Translations under genes and position numbers: made by a program
The notes under the pieces: generated by a model
Database searches by the model: none
What the model was told of the DNA's origin: nothing
Seen by the model: only the letters and a program-made list of their open reading frames with translations
Shown here: positions 1-5,003 of the stretch, piece by piece
Layout of the letters: each line of letters starts with the position of its first letter
How positions within the stretch are numbered: position 1 is the first letter of the stretch
Source of the DNA: Peptococcaceae bacterium
GTDB lineage: Bacteria > Bacillota > Dehalobacteriia > UBA4068 > UBA4997
Direction of reading: 5' to 3'
NCBI GenBank assembly: GCA_019421315.1
Contig: JAHZFN010000116.1
Span: forward strand, 13,758-18,760
Length of the DNA stretch: 5,003 nt

Positions 1-612
1 TTCCACCTTGTCGCCTTTGGACGCCTGCTTGGGGTTGGCGGCAGCGCTGCCGCCTGCGCCTGCGTCGATGACGATTTCTTCGGCGGCAGAACCGCCGCCG
101 CCACCGCCGCCTGCCGCTGCGCCCTCTCTCTTCACGGTTACCGTAAAGGGTTTGGCGGAAGTATCTGCAGAGGTGGTTTTGCCGTCGGCGTTAATCATAA
201 CCACCTTGGAGCTGACCAAACTTATGGTTCTGGTTCCCGTGCCGCTGTAATTATAAGTAACCTCCGCCACTTGGTAGCGGTCGGCGGCAAATTTGTTGGA
301 ACCGCTGAAAAAGCCGAAATACAAAACGCCGTCTTTGACGGTTTTCACCGTAGATTCCTTTTCAAAGCCGTTGATATATGTAATTTTGCCGAATGTTACA
401 TCGTCGGCAGAGGGTTTCAAACCGAATTCCGCACCGGCAAAGTTGCTTTCCGTTTGTAAAATAACGTTAAATGTGATTTGGTTTTCGCCTTTGGGCAGTG
501 TAACCGTCGTGGCGGAGGGGCTGACAGACACGGCAAACGCCGCCTGACAGCAAAACGCCGCCATCACCAGGCTGACCAAAAGAGCCTTCATGAATACTTT
601 TGCTTTACTCAT
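1..612 (-). CDS. Secreted cohesin-like domain protein with poly-Gly linker (5' part; C-terminus outside window)
   Basis: The frame is open from an ATG at 612-610 to the left edge, giving 204 residues. Residues 1-27 form a signal peptide: basic start (MSKAKVFMK), hydrophobic core, likely cut at AFA|VSV. The CC pair at 21-22 does not sit in a proper lipobox, so a lipoprotein is unlikely. Residues ~28-163 look like a cohesin-type beta-sandwich: alternating hydrophobic strands, FAGAEFGL, then GVLYFGFFSGSNKF, then VAEVTYNYSGTG. That pattern resembles cohesins and related carbohydrate-binding folds. Residues 168-175 are a GGGGGGGS linker. After it comes GAGGSAAANPKQASKGDKVE, which resembles the start of the small repeat found before S-layer homology domains in clostridial surface proteins; this is only a resemblance. 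An in-frame TAA at 621-619 rules out a longer N-terminus; ATG 591-589 is an alternative start. Last gene of the same-strand trio, 177 bases after its neighbour. Secretion is fairly sure; cohesin identity and dockerin binding are inferred. Confidence 0.75.
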   Translation of the reverse strand, partial: MSKAKVFMKALLVSLVMAAFCCQAAFAVSVSPSATTVTLPKGENQITFNVILQTESNFAGAEFGLKPSADDVTFGKITYINGFEKESTVKTVKDGVLYFGFFSGSNKFAADRYQVAEVTYNYSGTGTRTISLVSSKVVMINADGKTTSADTSAKPFTVTVKREGAAAGGGGGGGSAAEEIVIDAGAGGSAAANPKQASKGDKVE

Positions 613-626
613 TTTTTTTTATAAAA

Positions 627-632
627 CCTCCC
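627..632 (-). promoter_or_regulatory. Ribosome binding site of the cohesin-like gene, unusually far from its ATG
   Basis: The minus strand reads GGGAGG here, a strong Shine-Dalgarno match. It lies 14 bases from the ATG at 612-610, against the usual 5-9. The gap ends in a run of A that leads straight into the ATG. No in-frame start lies closer, because a TAA sits at 621-619. Confidence 0.6.
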
Positions 633-673
633 AATTTATATTGCAAAATACTTTAAACTGTGGTTTTCGTTTC

Positions 674-701
674 CTTATATTTTTTTATATATATTTCCCA
701 A
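674..701 (-). promoter_or_regulatory. Candidate sigma-A-type promoter for the cohesin-like gene
   Basis: On the minus strand a -35-like TTGGGA (701-696) is followed after 16 bases by TATAAG (679-674), a 4/6 and 5/6 match to TTGACA and TATAAT. The spacer is almost all A/T. Transcription would start near 667 and give a leader of about 55 bases. The tract is so AT-rich that chance matches are likely, so this is tentative. Confidence 0.35.
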
Positions 702-716
702 TCCTGCAAATTTTTT

Positions 717-760
717 TATCGGATACAGCCTCTTGGCGGGGCTGTATCCGATATTTTTTT
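717..760. terminator. Perfect 14-bp hairpin after the 824-aa gene; T-run lies on the + strand side
   Basis: The arms 717-730 and 740-753 (TATCGGATACAGCC and its exact complement) enclose a 9-base loop at 731-739. The hairpin starts 36 bases after the stop codon of the minus-strand gene ending at 790, where a terminator is expected. The T7 run needed for intrinsic termination follows the stem on the + strand (754-760). Read on the minus strand, the stem is followed by six A and then TTTGC. By sequence it is a canonical terminator for + strand transcripts. For the minus-strand gene it may act as a 3'-end hairpin without a U tract. Confidence 0.6.
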
Positions 761-789
761 AATAAATTTTGCTTAGCGGGTATACGCTT

Positions 790-3264
790 TTATTCTGTGA
801 AATTCAGCCAAATTTCCACGAAATCCTGAACGTCAACCACGCCGTCGCCGTTAAAGTCGCAGGCGGAAGCTGTGTTCCAGTTGCTGTCGCCTGTTTGGGC
901 ATGGTAATATTTCTGGGCAAAGGTGATGTCCAGCATATCCACAACGCCGTCTTGGTTCAGGTCATATTTGTTATAGCCCGTCCAGGTTGCTTCGGAGGGA
1001 TCAATGCCTTTTACGGTACCGAATTTTACGGTGCCTGTGCTGTCCCAGCCCGCAACCTTAACATCGGTAATTTTAACTGTAGGTCTTTCGCCGTTTACAA
1101 AAAGGTTGGCGATAACTGTTTTGTCGGTACATTCAAACAGTCCGTTTTCATCGGTCAGGTATGCCAAAACCGCAGTTCCCGTGTAAACGCCGTTTTTCAT
1201 TTCGCCTTTAATATCGCCGATTAAAGCAAAGTCGTTTTTGCCTGCAAAGGAAACGGCTGCCGTATCGGTTTGGAAGGTAACCTGCACAGTGGCAATTCTC
1301 TTGGCATTAGTTAAAGCAAAATCGAAAGCGGCTTCGCCGTCTGCGCCCGCTTTGGCGGCGGTGTTCAAGGCAACGGCTGTTTCAATGGCGTCATCGGTTG
1401 GGTCAACAGGGTCTGTGCCGCCGGTAACTGTAACTTTGCAGGTTCCTTTAACGCCGTTTACAGCTTCGGCGGTGATAATCGCCGTGCCTTTGGCAACGGC
1501 AGTAACGATACCGTTTTTGTCAACGGAAGCGATACCGTCATTGTCGGAAGACCAGGTAATTGTTTTGTTTGCGGCATTGGTGGGCAAAACTGTGGCGGAA
1601 AGCTGAACCTTTTTGCCGACTGCCAATTCAACGGCGGAGCGGTTAACGGTAACTGTGGTAACCTCGGTTTCGTCGCCGCCGGAAGTTTGGCTGTCCACAA
1701 CGCCGAAGTAACCCAGCTCTGTAACATCTGTGGTAAAGGCACGGCTGACAACGGAGGCGTTCACCGCATTAACCGTATTATTTGTCAGGTGATACAGCTT
1801 GGAGGTTTTGGTAAAGCCGTCGGGCAGACCCAAGCTGATTTTCATGGTGTCGGGAAGCTGAGAAGCAGCGGGACCCACCGAAACCTTGTAAACAGCAAAG
1901 GCGCTGCCGTCCGCAGTTTGGGCGAATTTATCATATTCGGCGCCGCTGTAAATCCGTTCCAGCTGCAAGTAATTCTTGATATCGAAATTGCCTTCGATTT
2001 TAACTCTTTTGTCTGCATCAATCAGATAGAATTTGCCGAAATCGACGCCGCTCAAATTATCGGTATCGTTCACGATTTCATAGCTGTATCCCCAGCCCTC
2101 AACGTTATTATACGCCCATTTTTCGCCGGTCGAGCCTTTTTCCACATAAACAATCAAGGTTCTGGGAGCGTCGGCAAAGGGGTCGTAGGTGCCAACATAT
2201 TCATCGGACGGGAAATTGATAACGCCGGCGGGGATAACAACTCTCTGCAGGTTGGTGCAGCCTTCAAAAGCCGCCAGTGTAATTGTGCTGAGTTTATTGG
2301 GCAGAACCAAATTGGTCAGGCTGGCGCAGTCCTTAAAGGCGTAAATTGCCAAGGTTGTGATATTTTCGCCGAACTCAACGTTGTTCAGGCTTTTGCAGCC
2401 CGCAAAGAAGCCGTAGGGAATTTCCGTTACCCCGGACGGCAGGCGAACCGATTTCAAATCGGTGCAGTTTTCAAAAAGACCGGAATTGATTTTGGTAACG
2501 GTATCGGGGATATAAAGCTCCGTCAAACCTGTTTCCTCAAAAGCATAAGCGCCCAGAATTTCCAAGGAAGCGGGAATTTCCACGCTCTTCAAATTTTTGG
2601 CGGAGCGGAAAGAGCTTGCCCAAACTCGGTTGATATTATGTCCGTTTACAACAGACGGAATGGTATAGCTTTCGGCAGTACGGCCGCAGGGATAAGCGTT
2701 CAAAGAATAGTTGCTGTCTTCATACTGAGGTTCGCCCTCATTAACCCACGGTCCGAACATTACGCCCTCATCGTCCGTGAAATAATAGGGGTTTTGGGGA
2801 TGAACCTTGATTTTCTGCAAGGACGTACAGCCTCTAAATGGGTTGCCGGTAACATATTTTGCCGTTGCGGGAATTTCTATATCCGCAAGCTTGGGGCAAT
2901 CCTCAAAGGCACCCAAACGGATAATCATATCCGCGCCATCCACAGGGTCGGAAAAAACAACCTTTTCCAGTTCTGTGCAGCCTTTAAAGGCGTTGGCGGC
3001 AATGCAGCTTACGCTGCCGGGAATGGTAACTGAGGTAACGTTATCGTTATCCAAAAAGGCTTCCATATCAATCATGGTAACGGTATCGGGGATTACAATG
3101 TCGCCGCCGTTGCCGTAATAGCCTTTCAAAACGCCGTCTTTAATATTGGCGCCAACCAAACCGTCGTTGGCGGCATACGCCCCCGACGTCATCGCCACCA
3201 AAAACATCAGGCAAAACGCCGCAATCAAAGCGGGAATTTTTCTGTTCTTCAAAATTTCGTGCAT
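790..3264 (-). CDS. Secreted LRR (BspA-type) protein with Big_2, cohesin-like and C-terminal dockerin domains
   Basis: Complete 824-residue protein. The start is ATG 3264-3262, chosen because AAGGAG lies 5 bases upstream and a typical signal peptide begins there (residues 1-31, cut at AYA|AND). Residues ~45-400 are BspA/LRR_5 repeats with the recurring core AFxGCTxLxxVxIP; examples are NAFKGCTELEKV and FENCTDLKSV. Residues ~401-535 are an unassigned domain ending in FTTDVTELGYFGVV. Residues ~536-614 are a bacterial Ig-like Big_2 domain (VELAVGKKVQLSATVLP, ITWSSDN, GIVTAVAKGTAIITA). After a Pro/Asp linker, residues ~627-753 form a beta-rich region resembling a cohesin. Residues ~764-824 are a type I dockerin with two EF-hand-like loops, DLNQDGVVDMLD (768-779) and DFNGDGVVDVQD (803-814). 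No catalytic domain, sortase motif or S-layer anchor is present, so attachment through the dockerin is likely. BspA-type repeats are known in adhesins; the ligand here cannot be told. It is a paralogue of the upstream gene. Confidence 0.93.
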   Translation of the reverse strand: MHEILKNRKIPALIAAFCLMFLVAMTSGAYAANDGLVGANIKDGVLKGYYGNGGDIVIPDTVTMIDMEAFLDNDNVTSVTIPGSVSCIAANAFKGCTELEKVVFSDPVDGADMIIRLGAFEDCPKLADIEIPATAKYVTGNPFRGCTSLQKIKVHPQNPYYFTDDEGVMFGPWVNEGEPQYEDSNYSLNAYPCGRTAESYTIPSVVNGHNINRVWASSFRSAKNLKSVEIPASLEILGAYAFEETGLTELYIPDTVTKINSGLFENCTDLKSVRLPSGVTEIPYGFFAGCKSLNNVEFGENITTLAIYAFKDCASLTNLVLPNKLSTITLAAFEGCTNLQRVVIPAGVINFPSDEYVGTYDPFADAPRTLIVYVEKGSTGEKWAYNNVEGWGYSYEIVNDTDNLSGVDFGKFYLIDADKRVKIEGNFDIKNYLQLERIYSGAEYDKFAQTADGSAFAVYKVSVGPAASQLPDTMKISLGLPDGFTKTSKLYHLTNNTVNAVNASVVSRAFTTDVTELGYFGVVDSQTSGGDETEVTTVTVNRSAVELAVGKKVQLSATVLPTNAANKTITWSSDNDGIASVDKNGIVTAVAKGTAIITAEAVNGVKGTCKVTVTGGTDPVDPTDDAIETAVALNTAAKAGADGEAAFDFALTNAKRIATVQVTFQTDTAAVSFAGKNDFALIGDIKGEMKNGVYTGTAVLAYLTDENGLFECTDKTVIANLFVNGERPTVKITDVKVAGWDSTGTVKFGTVKGIDPSEATWTGYNKYDLNQDGVVDMLDITFAQKYYHAQTGDSNWNTASACDFNGDGVVDVQDFVEIWLNFTE

Positions 3265-3269
3265 ACTAT

Positions 3270-3275
3270 CTCCTT
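3270..3275 (-). promoter_or_regulatory. Ribosome binding site that fixes the start of the 824-aa gene
   Basis: The minus strand reads AAGGAG, 5 bases before ATG 3264-3262 and just after a run of A. It decides the start: the frame stays open upstream to a TTG at 3339-3337, but that extension would put 25 polar residues before the signal peptide. Confidence 0.85.
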
Positions 3276-3333
3276 TTTTTTCGACTTGGATCTCTTTAAA
3301 CTTCGCAGGTACTGTCTGTCCGCTATTGCTGTT

Positions 3334-3366
3334 CGGCAAAGTCTGTTAATATGCTTTCTTTTGCCG
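3334..3366. repeat. Small inverted repeat in the leader of the 824-aa gene
   Basis: The arms CGGCAAA (3334-3340) and TTTGCCG (3360-3366) are exact complements, 19 bases apart. They lie 70-102 bases upstream of the start codon, inside the likely 5' leader. It could be a weak hairpin or an operator dyad. At 7 bp it could also be chance. Confidence 0.3.
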
Positions 3367-3402
3367 CACTTGGTTGCTTAGCGGAAGTAATATTTTTACA
3401 TA

Positions 3403-3408
3403 ATTATA
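3403..3408 (-). promoter_or_regulatory. Candidate -10 box for the 824-aa gene
   Basis: An exact TATAAT occurs on the minus strand in the most AT-rich part of this gap. I see no convincing TTGACA-like box 16-18 bases upstream. If used, transcription would start near 3396 and give a leader of about 130 bases. Because an AT-rich tract produces such hexamers by chance, confidence is low. Confidence 0.25.
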
Positions 3409-3437
3409 TTATTGTTTAATTAATGTTACGCAGTTTT

Positions 3438-3487
3438 AGCGGTTGGCGGTTCGGCGGGGTTGCCAACCGCCAACCGTTTATTTATTC
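3438..3487. terminator. GC-rich 12-bp hairpin after the upstream LRR-dockerin gene; T-rich flank on the + strand
   Basis: The arms CGGTTGGCGGTT (3440-3451) and AACCGCCAACCG (3465-3476) enclose a 13-base loop. On the + strand the stem gains a G-T and an A-T pair (3438-3439 with 3477-3478) and is followed by a T-rich tail (3477-3487). On the minus strand the outer G-T becomes a C-A mismatch and the 3' flank is CTAAAACTG, with no T run. It begins 26 bases after the stop codon at 3505-3503. Its place suits a terminator of that gene, but its polarity suits + strand transcription, as with the hairpin at 717-760. Confidence 0.5.
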
Positions 3488-3502
3488 GGAATTATAATAA
3501 GC

Positions 3503-5002
3503 TTAAAAATCTGTCAGGTTGCGGAAGATTTCGATGAAGTCCTGAATATCAACCACGTTGTCGCCGTTCACGTCAGCTTTGCAGGCTTTAGTCTGCCAGT
3601 TTTCGCTGTCGGGATTTGCCTGATAATAACGCTGAGCTTCTGTGATGTCAACCTGATTTACTGTGCCGTCGCCGTTCACATCATAATCAGCAATGTGATA
3701 TTCGGCATAATCGGGTTCGGAAATTACGGTTTCGCCGTCCATGGCATCTTCGGCGGCGTCAACAATGCCTGCCGTTGCGGCTTTGGTTACAGTGGCGCGG
3801 ATTTTACCGCTGACACCGTCTTTAACGGGAACTGTCAGTGTGGCAAGTTTAACTTTTTCTTCGGTGGAAAAGCCCGCTTCGTTGCCTGTTTTGCCGATGT
3901 AGGCGGTCAAAAGCAATGTTTCGCCGTCAGTTGTCCATGTGCTGTCGGAAACGTTGAAATTATCGTTGGCAACCTGCAAAACACCCTGTTCAACCTGGGT
4001 TTTGTCCAAAGCGATTTTCAAAAGCACCGTGCTGACATTTTCGGCGCTGTCCAGATAAATGTTGTAAACAACGCTGTTTTTGGCAGAGCTTGCATCAACG
4101 TCAACGGACAAGGCGGCTTTTACGGTTTTGGGCTGTTCGGGTTCACTGCCCGCAACCTTGATTGTGGTGTTGCCTTCGGTGTAGTAAGTCGGTGCATACA
4201 AACTTGAGCCTTTGGCAAAGGCGGCGGCAACCTCCTCGGACTGCACGTTGATTACACTGCCCACGGGCAAATCAACGCAAACGTAGGAGCCTAATGTGGG
4301 AACTGTGCTTGTCAGCAAATTGATTGTCATCAAATTGGGGCAGCCTGCCAAAGCGTAACCGCCCAAAGAAGTAACGGAAGCGGGAACGGTGATTTCGGTC
4401 AATTTGCCGTTTTCACGGAAAGCATGCATACCGATTCCGGTAACGGTTTTGCCCTTTACGGCTGCGGGAACGGTGAATGTTGTGTTTTCTTTGCCGTAAG
4501 CGTAGGCTGCCAAAGTGGCGTTGTCACCGTCGATTTCATAAAGAATATTGTCATCGGTCATGAAGTTTGCCGCACCGTCAGCAATGGTCAGGCTTGTCAA
4601 AGCATTGTCGTTTCTGACAAAGTTATTGTTGACGCTGCTCAGTCTGGCGGGCAGCTGCAAAGACTGCAAAGCCGTGCAGTCGGCAAAAACGTCGTTCAAA
4701 ATTCTTAAAGAAGATGCAGTGTCTGCCGCAAAGGTTACGGCAGTCAAAGAGGTGCAGCCTTTAAAGGCGTTGGCGCCCAGATTATTGACGCTGCCGCTGA
4801 TTTCAACGGATTTCAAGCCTGTGCAGTTTTGGAAAGCGCCCACATCGATGAATTCATATCCTTCGGGGATTACCACGCTTGTGATTTTTTTGTTTTCGGC
4901 AAAGGCACTGCTGTTTACGGACAAAATATTATATTCGGTATCGTCCACGGTGTTGGTTTGGGGCAGAGGGATGTCGCCGCTCTGACCCTTGTATGATTTT
5001 AC
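3503..5002 (-). CDS. LRR (BspA-type) protein with cohesin-like region and C-terminal dockerin (5' end outside window)
   Basis: The frame is open from the right edge to TAA 3505-3503, 499 residues visible. The first visible residues, VKSYKGQSGDIPLP, align with residues ~46-59 of the downstream paralogue (LKGYYGNGGDIVIP). So only about 45 residues, signal peptide included, are probably missing. Residues ~1-285 are BspA/LRR_5 repeats (AFQNCTGLKSVEI, NAFKGCTSLTAV, AFRENGKLTEITVP). Residues ~293-426 are a beta-rich cohesin-like region (VVYNIYLDSAENVSTVLLKI onward). Residues ~439-498 are a type I dockerin with loops DVNGDGTVNQVD (441-452) and DVNGDNVVDIQD (477-488); the second has Asn instead of Gly at loop position 6. 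Unlike its paralogue it lacks the Big_2 domain and the domain before it. It has no catalytic domain or wall anchor, which suggests a recognition or adhesion module held by a cohesin. The target is unknown. Confidence 0.9.
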   Translation of the reverse strand, partial: VKSYKGQSGDIPLPQTNTVDDTEYNILSVNSSAFAENKKITSVVIPEGYEFIDVGAFQNCTGLKSVEISGSVNNLGANAFKGCTSLTAVTFAADTASSLRILNDVFADCTALQSLQLPARLSSVNNNFVRNDNALTSLTIADGAANFMTDDNILYEIDGDNATLAAYAYGKENTTFTVPAAVKGKTVTGIGMHAFRENGKLTEITVPASVTSLGGYALAGCPNLMTINLLTSTVPTLGSYVCVDLPVGSVINVQSEEVAAAFAKGSSLYAPTYYTEGNTTIKVAGSEPEQPKTVKAALSVDVDASSAKNSVVYNIYLDSAENVSTVLLKIALDKTQVEQGVLQVANDNFNVSDSTWTTDGETLLLTAYIGKTGNEAGFSTEEKVKLATLTVPVKDGVSGKIRATVTKAATAGIVDAAEDAMDGETVISEPDYAEYHIADYDVNGDGTVNQVDITEAQRYYQANPDSENWQTKACKADVNGDNVVDIQDFIEIFRNLTDF

Positions 5003-5003
5003 T

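Noticed and set aside
544..552. Possible lipoprotein cysteine (CC at residues 21-22) in the cohesin-like protein.
   Set aside because: The preceding residues MAAF do not form a lipobox, and a good signal peptidase I site (AFA|V) follows.
613..789. Possible small RNA or riboswitch in the gap.
   Set aside because: Only one simple hairpin and AT-rich DNA are visible, with no conserved riboswitch motif or small frame with a ribosome binding site.
1458..1751. Second minus-strand open frame of 97 codons overlapping the Big_2 coding region.
   Set aside because: It lies wholly inside the 824-aa gene in another frame, is Pro/Leu-rich without a domain, and has no ribosome binding site.
1687..3033. 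Long + strand open frame of 448 codons opposite the LRR array.
   Set aside because: It is antisense to a gene with clear domains, has no recognisable domain, and its length follows from the codon bias of the repeat array. No ribosome binding site was found.
3265..3339. 25-residue N-terminal extension of the 824-aa protein from a TTG start.
   Set aside because: It would bury the signal peptide behind polar residues, while a strong AAGGAG sits correctly before ATG 3264.
3443..4207. Open + strand frame of 254 codons opposite the cohesin-like and dockerin region.
   Set aside because: It begins inside the hairpin arm and mirrors the dockerin coding sequence. The protein is low-complexity Phe/Val/Gly without a domain, so it is a shadow frame.
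4946..4948. GTG as the start of the right-hand gene.
   Set aside because: The frame stays open to the window edge and the upstream residues align with the paralogue, so the true start lies outside.

Overview
The window holds three genes, all on the minus strand, so transcription runs from high to low coordinates. They are large, modular, secreted proteins with no enzymatic domain in view. Two carry BspA-type leucine-rich repeats (LRR_5 family), then a cohesin-like beta-sandwich region, then a C-terminal type I dockerin with two calcium-binding loops. The third starts with a signal peptide, a cohesin-like domain and a poly-glycine linker, and runs off the left edge. Dockerins, AGGAGG-type ribosome binding sites, single-membrane signal peptides and moderate base composition suggest a Gram-positive clostridial anaerobe, perhaps an uncultured gut relative of Ruminococcus/Oscillospiraceae. 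That placement is an inference; no marker gene is present.

Layout in transcription order. (1) 5002-3503: an LRR, cohesin-like, dockerin protein whose signal peptide and first residues lie beyond the right edge. (2) 3502-3265: a 238-base gap with a GC-rich hairpin just after the stop, an AT-rich stretch with a TATAAT box, a small dyad and the ribosome binding site of the next gene. (3) 3264-790: a complete 824-residue paralogue with signal peptide, LRR array, a domain of unknown type, a bacterial Ig-like (Big_2) domain, a cohesin-like region and a dockerin. (4) 789-613: a 177-base gap with a perfect 14-bp hairpin and a plausible promoter. (5) 612-1: the 5' part (204 residues) of the cohesin-like, poly-Gly protein. 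No gene-free stretch exceeds 300 bases, and I see no tRNA, rRNA, CRISPR array, riboswitch or mobile element.

Working model (inference): the two LRR proteins are non-catalytic adhesin or recognition modules that dock through their C-terminal dockerins onto a cohesin-bearing surface scaffold. The third gene, a secreted cohesin-like protein, is a candidate local partner or anchor, but its C-terminus, where a wall or S-layer anchor would be, is outside the window. The most unusual non-coding observation is that both intergenic hairpins have their T-rich flank on the + strand, opposite to what intrinsic terminators of these minus-strand genes should show.
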